A stretch of DNA of 64,000 nt from Clostridium sp. AM30-24 (GCF_003480435.1 NZ_QUJB01000003.1:80794-144793); one strand, 5' to 3'. Positions 16,635-24,949 are shown, counted from the stretch's first letter. The notes: a model not told the origin generated them from the sequence alone. Made by a program: numbers and translations.

Positions 16635-18830
16635 ATGACAAAAAGACAAAAAAGAATTCTGGCACTGATGTTCGGCGCAGTTCTTTTAGGTGACTGTGCA
16701 GGCCGCGCCGGAACAATGATATCCGGACTTTCAAGTGCCTATGCGGCAACGGGTTCGGCGACAGTAAATGCCACGACCCTGAACGTGAGAAGTACGCCGG
16801 GGACAACGGGGGCTATCGTAAAAAAACTTGCATATGGGGCAGCGGTTACGGTTGTCTCCGAGACTGCGGGATCAGATGGAAAGATCTGGTATAAAATCAA
16901 ATTTTCTTCCGGTTCCGGGACACAGGAAGGTTATGTCCGTTCAGATTTTATTAAATTCCCGGTATCCTACAGCTACGATTCTAATTTTGAAAGCTATTTG
17001 AGCAGTCAGGGATTTCCGGAAAGCTATAAGGCATCCCTGCGCACACTCCACACGGAACATCCGACCTGGGTCTTTCAGGCACAGAAGACCGGACTTAACT
17101 GGAGTGATGTGATGGAAGCTGAAGGAGCGGTTGGAACAAATCTGGTATCTAAGGCCAGCATTTCATCCTGGAAGTCCACGGATTACGGTGCCTATGACTG
17201 GAATTCAGGTAACTGGACCGGTTTTGATGGTGCATCCTGGGTGGCTGCATCAAAGGATATCGTTGCCTATTATATGGATCCGCGTAATTTCTTAAATGAT
17301 ACCTATGTGTTCCAGTTCCTGCATCACGCTTATGACAGCAACGCCCAGACGAGAGAGGGACTGACAAGCCTGATCACGGGAACATTTCTGGAAAAGACAC
17401 CGGATGAGACAACGTCGGCCCAGAGTGTTCAGGAGACATCGGGAGCTGGAAACACAGGAACCGTGAATCATAACACGGGCACAGAAACATCCGGCAACCT
17501 TCAACAGGGTGAAAACTACGGACCGGGAATGAATTCTGGTACATCGAATGGAAGTCCTTCGGGAAACGTCACCGGTAGTTCCGGAAACGGAAGTCAGGGT
17601 GTGAGCCTCGAGGGACCGGGATCCGCAGTGAGTTCCACGATCAGCCAGAGAAAAATGTATACAACGGCACTTCCTGAGGTGGAGTATGGTCCGGGAATGG
17701 ACGCGTCCGCGATCACTGACGATAACACCGGAGCATCCAACACATCACCGGTACCGACGGGACAGACATATGTGGATATTATTATGAAGGCAGCGTCCCA
17801 GACAGGTGTCAATCCGTATGTTCTCGGCGCGATGATCCTTCAGGAACAGGGGACTGGAAAATCAGGAAGTATTTCCGGAAAGACCGCCGGTTATGAAGGC
17901 TTCTATAACTTTTTTAATATCGGCGCTTTTGCGTCGGGATCCATGTCCGCGGTCACAAGAGGTCTCTGGTATGCATCCCAGTCGGGAAGCTACGGAAGAC
18001 CGTGGAATTCCATTGAGAAATCCATCATCGGCGGCGCGACCTACTACGGAGAGAATTTCCTGAAAAACGGACAGGATACTTTCTATTTAAAGAAGTTTAA
18101 CGTGCAGGGAAGTACCCCCTACAAACACCAGTATATGACAAATGTGGAGGGTGCGGCCGGAGAGGGCGCAAAGTTGGCGAGAGCTTACACGGACGAGATG
18201 AAGAAACAGGCCCTCGTGTTTAAGATCCCGGTGTTCAATAACATGCCGGAGGCCGCATGCGCGAAGCCGACTGTAACAGGAAGCCCGAACAACAAACTGT
18301 CAGGAATCACGATCGAGGGATATTCCCTGACACCGACCTTTAATAAGGATACAGAGAAATATGATCTCGTTGTGGATTCTTCTGTTTCTTCCGTCAATAT
18401 CCGTGCCACAGCGATCGATGCCAAAGCATCTGTCAGCGGAGCGGGAACCATAAACCTTGGAGGCGGAACGACGATCGTAAAGATTGTGGTGAAAGCTGAA
18501 AACGGCGATATACGTACCTATCAGGTTTCCATCGCGAAAGGAAATGGGAATGGAAGTACCACGGTAGTCTCACCGTCAACGGGAAGTTCTGCCGGATCGA
18601 CGGGCAGCGGATCGACCGTGGGACCAGGTGGGGCGACCGGTACGTCAAACAGCGGAAGCAGTTTCAGTACCACCGGTCCCGGATCGCAGAATTCTTATCC
18701 GGAGGGCGCATCGGGGTCTGGAAAGCTTGTGACGTCATCGACAGGAATGAGCGGAAATTCCTCTGATACAGGCTCCGGCTCTTATCCGGAGGGGGCATCC
18801 GGCAGCGGAAAACTTGTGACAGGTAACTGA
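16635..18830 (+). CDS. Secreted SH3b / glucosaminidase-like / cadherin-like domain protein
   Basis: The 731-residue product starts with a signal peptide (cleavage likely after SSAYA, about residue 35). It then has a bacterial SH3 domain (TTLNVRSTPGTTGAIVKKL, about 45-110), a region of about 170 residues of unknown type, and a low-complexity Gly/Ser/Thr linker. A lysozyme-like glucosaminidase domain follows at about residues 375-520 (VDIIMKAASQTGVNPYVLGAMILQEQ, with Glu in QEQG as a candidate acid, then YNFFNIGAFA). A cadherin-like beta-sandwich domain follows (LSGITIEGYSLTPTF...YQVSIAKG, about 555-635). The tail is Gly/Ser-rich with two copies of SYPEGASGSGKLVT. It probably cleaves or binds cell wall glycan. 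The ATG at 16635 with GGGAGA upstream is preferred over a GTG 18 bp earlier. Confidence 0.75.
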   Translation: MTKRQKRILALMFGAVLLGDCAGRAGTMISGLSSAYAATGSATVNATTLNVRSTPGTTGAIVKKLAYGAAVTVVSETAGSDGKIWYKIKFSSGSGTQEGYVRSDFIKFPVSYSYDSNFESYLSSQGFPESYKASLRTLHTEHPTWVFQAQKTGLNWSDVMEAEGAVGTNLVSKASISSWKSTDYGAYDWNSGNWTGFDGASWVAASKDIVAYYMDPRNFLNDTYVFQFLHHAYDSNAQTREGLTSLITGTFLEKTPDETTSAQSVQETSGAGNTGTVNHNTGTETSGNLQQGENYGPGMNSGTSNGSPSGNVTGSSGNGSQGVSLEGPGSAVSSTISQRKMYTTALPEVEYGPGMDASAITDDNTGASNTSPVPTGQTYVDIIMKAASQTGVNPYVLGAMILQEQGTGKSGSISGKTAGYEGFYNFFNIGAFASGSMSAVTRGLWYASQSGSYGRPWNSIEKSIIGGATYYGENFLKNGQDTFYLKKFNVQGSTPYKHQYMTNVEGAAGEGAKLARAYTDEMKKQALVFKIPVFNNMPEAACAKPTVTGSPNNKLSGITIEGYSLTPTFNKDTEKYDLVVDSSVSSVNIRATAIDAKASVSGAGTINLGGGTTIVKIVVKAENGDIRTYQVSIAKGNGNGSTTVVSPSTGSSAGSTGSGSTVGPGGATGTSNSGSSFSTTGPGSQNSYPEGASGSGKLVTSSTGMSGNSSDTGSGSYPEGASGSGKLVTGN

Positions 18831-18899
18831 TCCGGAATGTGTTTTGCGCGGCGGTGAAGGGATTGAACAGTTACGTTTCTGGATAGACTATGCTTAGAA

Positions 18900-18940
18900 G
18901 TCCGGACAGAACTTTTGGAAACAGATCAGGTTCTGTCTGG
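18900..18940 (+). other. Hairpin between the two surface-protein genes
   Basis: GGACAGAAC and GTTCTGTCT pair around about 19 bases. No T-run follows, so it is a weak terminator or a leader or mRNA-processing structure before the cohesin-like gene. Confidence 0.4.
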
Positions 18941-18968
18941 AAAATACTGGAATAGGAGATAAAGAAAT

Positions 18969-20810
18969 ATGAATAAATACATGAAAAAACTGGCGGCGGG
19001 ACTTTTGGCGTTCGCGCTGATGGTCATGCTGCTGCCGGCCGGTTCTCTGGTTTCGTTCGCGGCCAGCGGAAAACTCTCGTTTTCCGACCCGACCGCATCC
19101 GTAGGAGATCAGGTATCCGTGACAATGAAGATCGCCGCGGACGCAGCTCTTGGTTCCTCAGATGTGATGCTTCAGTACGACGCGGATGCTCTTGAGTTCG
19201 TCAGTGGAACGAACTCAAACGGTGGTGCCGGATCGGTTCGCGTCATCGGTTCCGCGGAAGCTGCAGACCAGAAGACATTCAGCTTCACATTAAAGTTTAA
19301 GGCATTAAAGGCAGGAACCACCTCCATCACGGTAAAATCCCAGGAGGTTTATGATGCCGATTCAAAGGCTGTCACGCTGGATCATGTTGGAAGCTCTTCT
19401 GTGAAAGTTAATGCTGCGGACACTTCCTCTAAAGACGCATCCTTAGCGTCTCTCACGATATCACCGGGTACCTTAAAACCGGCCTTCTCCGCAGATGTAA
19501 CAGAGTATACAGCGGCTGTTTCCAGTGATGTGACATCTGTTACGGTCAGTGCACCGGCAAAGGATGGCGGCGCGAAAGTTGCTGTCAGCGGAAACGATGA
19601 GTTGCAGGATGGAGAGAACACGATCACCTGTACCGTGACGGCAGAGGATGGTGTGACCACAAAGACCTACACCATCGTTGTCACAAAGTCTGATGACGCA
19701 GCCGCTTCCGATGGGGAGACAGGTGCTGATTCCGCAGAGACAAACGCGGGAGTTGTCGGACAGGACGGCAACTGGACGGTTGCGGATACCTTTGATGACT
19801 CGGAGCTTCCATCCGGCTTTACGGCCACGGAGATCGAGTACGAGGGAAAAACAGTAAAGGCAGCCACAGATGACTCCGGAATTACGTTACTTTACATGAC
19901 TGATGATTCCGGCAACGGAGATTTCTTTGTTTACAACAGTGAGACAGGAACCTTATCTGCCTATGTTGTCGTGAAGATGGCAGAAAAGACGGTTGTAGTT
20001 CTTCCGCCGGAGTGCATCCCGGAGGAAACGAAACTTCCGGATGGCTTTGCCGAGTGTACGATCGATATCGGAAACCACACGGTTCACGGATGGATCTGGA
20101 AAGACAACGGAGATTCCGCACCGGAATATTGCATCGTTTACGGCCGCAATGAGAACGGTGAGGAGGGATTCTACCGCTACGATCAGAAAGAGATGACACT
20201 TCAGCGTTACTTCCAGGATCCGGACGCAGCGGATGCCCGCAGCAAATACTTAAAGGTTGCTGAGGATTACAACAGTCTGTTAAAGGACTATGAGATCCGC
20301 GGATTCTTTGTGATCGGACTCTTTGGTCTCAGCATTGTTCTTGTGATCATTATCATCGTTCTTCTACTTAGAAAACCGAAGACGCCGAAGAATCCGGTAC
20401 GGGGCGGTTACGATGATTATGATGATTATGAGTCCGGACGGAAAAACAGCAAATCTGAGCTGAAAAAGGTACAGAAGTCCGGAAAGACAGGGAAAGCGCC
20501 GGAGAGAAGACTGATGTCCGGAACAACTGCCCAGCGGGAAGAAGTTTTCGATGATGAAGAGGAAGCACTGCCTCGCAGAAGACCGGCTGCCGCAGAAAGA
20601 CAGGAATCGTTGAAAACAGAACCTGTTTCCGAGAGAACGGACGTCCCGGAGAGACCGGAAAGACCGATGAAACAGAACGTGGAGGATATGGAAAAGGATC
20701 TTTCAAAGAATCTGGCAATGGAAGCTGCGAAAGCAGCTCCGAAGGCAGCTCCGGCCGCGAAAACGGAGAAGGAAGACGATGATCTGGAGTTTATTGATCT
20801 GGATCTGTAA
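18969..20810 (+). CDS. Membrane-anchored cohesin-like and cadherin-like domain protein
   Basis: The 613-residue product has a signal peptide (about 1-32) and a cohesin-like domain (about 33-148; KLSFSDPTASVGDQVSVTMKI, then DVMLQYDADALEF). A cadherin-like beta-sandwich domain follows (about 155-240; LASLTISPGTLKPAF...KTYTIVVTK). Next come an acidic linker, a region of about 150 residues of unknown type, one transmembrane helix (about 442-464, FFVIGLFGLSIVLVIIIIVLLL) and a charged cytoplasmic tail of about 145 residues ending in EDDDLEFIDLDL. Cohesins bind dockerins in cellulosomes, but no dockerin is visible in this window, so the partner is unknown. The cadherin-like domain is shared with the product of the preceding gene, which suggests a joint role at the cell surface. 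Confidence 0.7.
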   Translation: MNKYMKKLAAGLLAFALMVMLLPAGSLVSFAASGKLSFSDPTASVGDQVSVTMKIAADAALGSSDVMLQYDADALEFVSGTNSNGGAGSVRVIGSAEAADQKTFSFTLKFKALKAGTTSITVKSQEVYDADSKAVTLDHVGSSSVKVNAADTSSKDASLASLTISPGTLKPAFSADVTEYTAAVSSDVTSVTVSAPAKDGGAKVAVSGNDELQDGENTITCTVTAEDGVTTKTYTIVVTKSDDAAASDGETGADSAETNAGVVGQDGNWTVADTFDDSELPSGFTATEIEYEGKTVKAATDDSGITLLYMTDDSGNGDFFVYNSETGTLSAYVVVKMAEKTVVVLPPECIPEETKLPDGFAECTIDIGNHTVHGWIWKDNGDSAPEYCIVYGRNENGEEGFYRYDQKEMTLQRYFQDPDAADARSKYLKVAEDYNSLLKDYEIRGFFVIGLFGLSIVLVIIIIVLLLRKPKTPKNPVRGGYDDYDDYESGRKNSKSELKKVQKSGKTGKAPERRLMSGTTAQREEVFDDEEEALPRRRPAAAERQESLKTEPVSERTDVPERPERPMKQNVEDMEKDLSKNLAMEAAKAAPKAAPAAKTEKEDDDLEFIDLDL

Positions 20811-20863
20811 ATAATAGCATGAAAAAAGTGCCGTTATATAGTTCTTTCTGAATTTCGAAAATT

Positions 20864-20901
20864 AGTAAAAAAGCAGGTATGGAAATATCTGCTTTTTTAC
20901 T
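20864..20901 (+). terminator. Intrinsic terminator after the cohesin-like gene
   Basis: AGTAAAAAAGCAG and CTGCTTTTTTACT form a perfect 13-bp stem; the T-run is inside the right arm. It is symmetrical enough to work from both sides. Confidence 0.8.
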
Positions 20902-21062
20902 GGTTAGTCAATGAATATAATTGTTTAGAAAAGAACGTGGACTTAGCTAAAAATGTTTTGTTTTACTGGGAGATGCGGACAGAAGATTGTAAAAACCGCT
21001 CACGGATTTACTGTTACCATTGTTAATTGATGATTCAGAGACATAAAATTGGAGAAGGTAAA

Positions 21063-21653
21063 ATGAATTACACATTAAAAAATGAACGTATTGAGGCTTA
21101 TAATCAAAGTGATAAATATGTGTTTCCCAAGTACACTTCCCAGCTAATTAACTGGGCCAATCAAAATGCGCAGGGAACCCGTCCTCGTGTCGTAGGTCAG
21201 ATGTCGGAACTATTTCCTGAATTTATGAACTGTGCCAAAAGAATATCCATCGAATACTGGAAGGAGTTTTATCTTAAGCAGTATCCTTTTGCTTTTGAAG
21301 AGGCTACCGATAAGATCTACGCACAAATTGAGAACCTCCGTGAAGCAATTAAGCTGATTGACCGTGACATGGTAGAGCGCTGGGTCGAGGATCTTATCAT
21401 CAACAAAACCTTTAATGGCCTTTACTTTCAAAAAGCGATTCTTGCATCATTGGCTGAACTCAAAGGAGCTTCTTACAGACTGGCTAATTCTGATGAGGAA
21501 GCGAAAGGAATTGACGGCTTTGTAGGATCAATTCCGTATTCTGTTAAACCTGACACCTACAAAACCATGGGGCGTCTTTCAGAGACAATTGATGTGAAGA
21601 TGATTTATTACACCAAAACAAAGGCTGGTCTGAAAATCGAAGTAGAGGATTGA
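21063..21653 (+). CDS. Type II restriction endonuclease, MjaI-like
   Basis: This 196-residue protein (MNYTLKNERIEAYNQ...) resembles the MjaI restriction endonuclease family as I recall it; MjaI itself cuts CTAG. The assignment is supported by the neighbour: a TSPPY-type DNA methylase of the M.MjaI/M.MthZI kind on the opposite strand, convergent with this gene. No PD-(D/E)XK motif is obvious by eye; the region GIDGFVGSIPYSVKPDTYK...IDVKMIYY is the likely catalytic core. Codon use is AT-richer than in neighbouring genes, consistent with transfer. The ATG at 21063 lies 4 nt after GGAGAAGG and is preferred over a TTG 36 bp upstream. The length is close to that of MjaI. Confidence 0.65.
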   Translation: MNYTLKNERIEAYNQSDKYVFPKYTSQLINWANQNAQGTRPRVVGQMSELFPEFMNCAKRISIEYWKEFYLKQYPFAFEEATDKIYAQIENLREAIKLIDRDMVERWVEDLIINKTFNGLYFQKAILASLAELKGASYRLANSDEEAKGIDGFVGSIPYSVKPDTYKTMGRLSETIDVKMIYYTKTKAGLKIEVED

Positions 21654-21900
21654 CTGTTATTATAACAATGTCAAATCCTGTGAAGAAATTGATGAGCCTT
21701 TCCGTTTGCATTATCAATATATGTCCATCTATATGGGCAGTGCAAAAAGCTCCTAAGAGAAAGGGCATAAAACTTTCCACCGTGATTTTGGTGGGAAAGT
21801 GTTTATTATTGAACCAGTAAACGGGTCTGTCTCGGAACGCATCGAAAGACAGATTAAAGATGAAGCTAAGCTTTTATCACAACTTCCTAAACGAGTATAA
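21652..21900 (+). pseudogene. Remnant reading frame with an in-frame stop, downstream of the endonuclease
   Basis: A coding-like frame runs from about 21652 to the TAA at 21898-21900, interrupted only by a TAA at 21754-21756. It reads YYNNVKSCEEIDEPFRLH...MGSAKSS, stop, then EKGHKTFHRDFGGKVFIIEP...LLSQLPKRV. It is in a different frame from the endonuclease and has no start codon with a ribosome site. It looks like the tail of a lost gene, or a frameshifted C-terminal extension of the endonuclease. I do not recognise the family. Confidence 0.4.
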
Positions 21901-21906
21901 ACATAG

Positions 21907-21950
21907 TTAAAGCAGTGGGTATCGTCTCCGTTACTCACTGCTTTTCTTTT
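21907..21950. terminator. Bidirectional terminator between endonuclease and methylase genes
   Basis: AAAGCAGTGGGTA (21909-21921) and TACTCACTGCTTT (21932-21944) pair with one mismatch. A T-rich run follows on the plus strand. The element ends at the methylase stop codon. Confidence 0.75.
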
Positions 21951-23022
21951 ACAATGCTAAACTCATTTGCTCTGACCGCTGTATTGGTTTGTATTTTTCG
22001 TAATGGCATTCATAGCCGGACTCTGTTCTTTCAATACTTTTCAGCTGTTCAATTTCAATCGCTGTTTCCTGTCTGGTTTTCACATTAAAGCCATGTGGAC
22101 CATTTTCGTAGCATTTGGCTTTTTTGTCATCCGGCAAAGCAGCAATGAACTCCAAATGACGCTGTATTCGATTGTCAATAATCGTATTAGCAGCTTCAGT
22201 AGTGATCCCCATGTTCTCGATTGCAAGGTTTACAATTTCAGGATCAATATCTACACCGATGCTATTTCGGTTTGAAATCATGCATGCGACATTTGTTGTT
22301 CCCAATCCTGCGAATGGATCAAGGACAGTATCTCCTTCTGCTGAATACATATTGATTAGACGGTAAGGTATTTCAAACGGGAATGATGCGTTGCGATCTC
22401 GAGACGCCTTTGTCTTTGCCATAAACTGAGAGGTTCCCTTGATCTCCCATAAATCTGAGAACCATACATTTCGCTCTTCCCAAAAAAACGCACTTTTCTG
22501 TCGTAAATCTTTCCCGGTTCCCTTAAATACACGTTTCCCGCCTTTTCTAAAGATCAAGACATATTCATGTTCATATGTTACATAGGCTCCGGCTGGGTAC
22601 ATTCCTGATCCCATAAACTTGTTGGGGGCATTTGATTGTTTCCGCCAATGCACATCAGGAAGAACGCTATACCCCATCGCCAGAAAATGATTGATAATCT
22701 TAGTGTGATTTGAGTATAACTGAAATTCTCCATTTATTGTTCTTGTTGCATCTCCAATGTTAATGCAAACAAATCCGTTATCGTCGAGTACTCTGTTGCA
22801 TTCTTTCCAAACCGCGTTTAACAAATCATGCATTTTGTTAAAAGCAGCCATTCCGTCTCCGTTGGCTAAATCTACACCGATCTCTGGGTTCTGCTCGGAG
22901 AACATCTTATCCCACATTTCGACCATAGGGTATGGTGGTGAAGTGACCACCAAATTGACACTTTTATCAGAGAGCGTTGATAAATTGCTGCTATTAGCAG
23001 CGATCATAGTATGATTCGTCAT
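21949..23022 (-). CDS. DNA methyltransferase, beta class (TSPPY), probable CTAG-specific modification enzyme
   Basis: The 357-residue enzyme would methylate N4-cytosine or N6-adenine and protect host DNA from the convergent endonuclease. Catalytic motif IV, VVTSPPYPMVEMWDKMF, is at about residues 27-43 and the AdoMet-binding motif I, DPFAGLGTTNVACM, lies near residue 218, followed by IGVDIDPE. The order IV before I is that of the beta class. The N-terminal segment resembles M.MjaI/M.MthZI-type CTAG methylases, but this is from memory. Its start lies 1 nt after the stop of the small HTH gene, so the two are translationally coupled. It has no DNA-recognition domain large enough for a type I system. 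Confidence 0.85.
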   Translation of the reverse strand: MTNHTMIAANSSNLSTLSDKSVNLVVTSPPYPMVEMWDKMFSEQNPEIGVDLANGDGMAAFNKMHDLLNAVWKECNRVLDDNGFVCINIGDATRTINGEFQLYSNHTKIINHFLAMGYSVLPDVHWRKQSNAPNKFMGSGMYPAGAYVTYEHEYVLIFRKGGKRVFKGTGKDLRQKSAFFWEERNVWFSDLWEIKGTSQFMAKTKASRDRNASFPFEIPYRLINMYSAEGDTVLDPFAGLGTTNVACMISNRNSIGVDIDPEIVNLAIENMGITTEAANTIIDNRIQRHLEFIAALPDDKKAKCYENGPHGFNVKTRQETAIEIEQLKSIERTESGYECHYEKYKPIQRSEQMSLAL

Positions 23023-23023
23023 G

Positions 23024-23236
23024 TCATTCTATCCTTTCGCCATTTTCCATTTCAAAAAAGCTACGATACTGTACGCCAAGCGCTGCGCATATCAATTCTA
23101 TTTCCTCATCAGTAACAGTATTTCGCTTGAGCTTCGCATTTAGATTCTGCGAACTTTCATTTATCATTCGGGCTAAAGCCGCAATGCTTATATTCTTTCG
23201 AACACATAGCACTTTGATTTGTTCTGATCTATTCAT
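23024..23236 (-). CDS. Small XRE-type HTH regulator, candidate controller protein
   Basis: The 70-residue protein has a single helix-turn-helix domain (SIAALARMINESSQNLNAKLKRNTV, about residues 17-41, then DEEIELICAALGVQYRSFFE). It is the size of controller (C) proteins of type II restriction-modification systems, which bind their own promoter and time endonuclease expression. It is encoded directly upstream of, and coupled to, the methylase gene. The start has GAGGTGATACT before ATG. A TGACAA/TTGTCA inverted repeat overlaps its promoter and is a possible operator. It could instead be a generic Cro/CI-like repressor. Confidence 0.75.
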   Translation of the reverse strand: MNRSEQIKVLCVRKNISIAALARMINESSQNLNAKLKRNTVTDEEIELICAALGVQYRSFFEMENGERIE

Positions 23237-23257
23237 AGTATCACCTCACGAATGGAT

Positions 23258-23300
23258 ATTATAAAACAATCAGTTGACAAATGCAACATTATTATTGTCA
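23258..23300 (-). promoter_or_regulatory. Promoter and candidate operator of the HTH-methylase operon
   Basis: On the minus strand, TTGCAT (23286-23281) and TATAAT (23263-23258) are spaced by 17 bp. An inverted repeat TGACAA (23275-23280), 14 bp, TTGTCA (23295-23300) surrounds the -35 box, a placement typical of an autoregulatory site. Confidence 0.6.
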
Positions 23301-23456
23301 TTCAAGGAAGTATAAGATGAAATGGGGCTGTGATTGAAAAGAACATTGATCAAATCAAAAGATTCGATTTTAGAAGTGGATTAGCCAATCTGGAGAAAAA
23401 TGCAAACGGGCTTTTCTGCCTGAAAGTCAAGACTTTTCTCCTCCTGAATTATTATA

Positions 23457-23491
23457 AAGCAGGCTGGTATTTATTAAATACCAGCCTGCTT
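23457..23491 (-). terminator. Strong hairpin terminator downstream of kdgK
   Basis: The arms AAGCAGGCTGGTATTTA and TAAATACCAGCCTGCTT form a perfect 17-bp stem with a 1-base centre (effective loop a few bases). On the minus strand it is followed by TTTATAAT. A second perfect-centre palindrome with arms GGGTCAAAAG/CTTTTGCCCC is at 23509-23528. No gene is seen in the rest of 23237-23576. Confidence 0.75.
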
Positions 23492-23576
23492 CATTTGTCA
23501 TGATACTAGGGTCAAAAGCTTTTGCCCCCAACATCTTGTCATATCCAAAGTACAGAAAGAACTGCAGATAAAGTTA

Positions 23577-24599
23577 TCACCGGTTCATCTCACTGACAGG
23601 TCCTGTGGAGTGGTGCTCACGGATGATACGGTCGATCTCCTTAAAGTCAGAGGACGGAAGATCGCCCGGTACGGTATTCTTGACACTGGATGTAGCGTTA
23701 CCGAACTGCATGGCCTTTTCCGGATCGCCGTATTTTAAGAGACCGAAGAGAACTCCTGCGACGTATGCATCGCCGGAACCGATCCGGTCGATTACATCGA
23801 TATCGTTGTATGGTTCTTCTGTGTAATATTTATCGGTGCGGGCATCGTAGACGATGGAAGTAAAGTTGTGTTTTCGCGGGCTGATGACGGTACGCTGGGT
23901 AGTAGCCACGATCTTTACACCGTAATCGGTGGCATAGCTCTTCATGATATCTGTCAGATCGCCGGTCTTTTTGAACATGCGGCGGCTTGTCTCCTCAGAG
24001 ACGAAGAGTACGTCGACCAGCGGAAGAATCTCCTCGATGGTCTTTCGCGCCTCCTCTTCACTCCAGAGGTTTGCGCGGTAGTTCACATCAAAGGAAATAA
24101 TGGCTCCGGCAGCCTTGAAACGGCGGATCAGCTCCACAGCGACGTTCTGCATATTCTGACAGAGTGCCAGGGAGATTCCGCTTGTATGGAACATTTTTGC
24201 GGAATGATAAATATCTTCCGGGATCTCGCTCATCTTGATCCTTGTGACAGATGCCTGATGGCGGTCATAGACGATCGTAGGTTTTCTTGGAGCGGCGCCC
24301 ATCTCATAATAGTAGAGTCCAAGTCTCGCGTCCGGTGTATCATCATAGACCAGATAGTCATCGGACACTCCGACAAAACGGATCCGGTTCTTGATAAAGG
24401 TTCCGAGTTCATTCTGTGGCAGCTTGGAAACGATACCGGTACGGAGTCCTAAAAGGGCAACGCCGGAAGCAACATTGAGTTCTGCTCCACCGGCACGTTT
24501 TTCAAAGATATCGCCATCGACGATGCGGGCATGACGCGGTGGTGAGAGACGCAGCATGATCTCGCCAAATGTAATCAGATCGAAAGAATTTTTGTCCAT
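23577..24599 (-). CDS. kdgK: PfkB-family sugar kinase, probable 2-keto-3-deoxygluconate kinase
   Basis: This 340-residue ribokinase-family enzyme probably phosphorylates 2-keto-3-deoxygluconate in uronate or Entner-Doudoroff-type catabolism. It has the N-terminal pattern FGEIMLRLSPPRHARI, the GGAELNVASGVALLG substrate-side motif and the C-terminal PfkB signature DRIGSGDAYVAGVLFG with the catalytic Asp in GSGDA. The neighbour genes are not uronate genes, so the substrate is inferred from overall resemblance only; a fructokinase or another keto-sugar kinase is possible. It is transcribed alone, with GAGGAAATGAT before the ATG and a hairpin terminator after the stop. Confidence 0.8.
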   Translation of the reverse strand: MDKNSFDLITFGEIMLRLSPPRHARIVDGDIFEKRAGGAELNVASGVALLGLRTGIVSKLPQNELGTFIKNRIRFVGVSDDYLVYDDTPDARLGLYYYEMGAAPRKPTIVYDRHQASVTRIKMSEIPEDIYHSAKMFHTSGISLALCQNMQNVAVELIRRFKAAGAIISFDVNYRANLWSEEEARKTIEEILPLVDVLFVSEETSRRMFKKTGDLTDIMKSYATDYGVKIVATTQRTVISPRKHNFTSIVYDARTDKYYTEEPYNDIDVIDRIGSGDAYVAGVLFGLLKYGDPEKAMQFGNATSSVKNTVPGDLPSSDFKEIDRIIREHHSTGPVSEMNR

Positions 24600-24762
24600 A
24601 TCATTTCCTCCGGATTATATATATTTTGTGAAAAATTTAGCAGGCTATATTCACAGTATAATCCCGGAATAGAAATTCGTCAAAGGATTTTCAGTAATTT
24701 TTGACGATGATTTTCGAAAGAAACTGAAAGAACAGACAGGAATGTGAAAACAGGAGGAGATC

Positions 24763-24777
24763 ATGGCTGAACAGTAA
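24763..24777 (+). other. Four-codon minimal ORF with consensus ribosome site
   Basis: CAGGAGGAGATC precedes ATG-GCT-GAA-CAG-TAA, about 170 bp upstream of glnS and before its likely promoter. A perfect ribosome site on a 4-codon frame is odd. It may be the fossil 5' end of a lost gene. Confidence 0.3.
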
Positions 24778-24815
24778 CAATTCCGGGAACTTGTGAAATT
24801 TCCCCCTTTAATTCT

Positions 24816-24845
24816 TTGGAAAAATGTGCTAATATTAAGTATTAT
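24816..24845 (+). promoter_or_regulatory. Candidate promoter of glnS
   Basis: TTGGAA (24816-24821) and TATTAT (24840-24845) are spaced by 18 bp, about 105 bp before the start codon. No T-box motif is seen in this leader, unlike the valS leader. Confidence 0.55.
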
Positions 24846-24949
24846 ATATATAACAGTTCGATATCTGACTACCGGTCAAAGACGGCGGAAATAAAAATAG
24901 AAGAAAGATGTACGGGCATGTTATTGAAAAACGAAATGGAGGAATTGAT

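Noticed and set aside
16635-16760. Lipoprotein signal in the SH3b protein (LLGDC)
   Set aside because: The residue before Cys is Asp, which does not fit a lipobox; a normal signal peptide with cleavage after SSAYA is a better reading.
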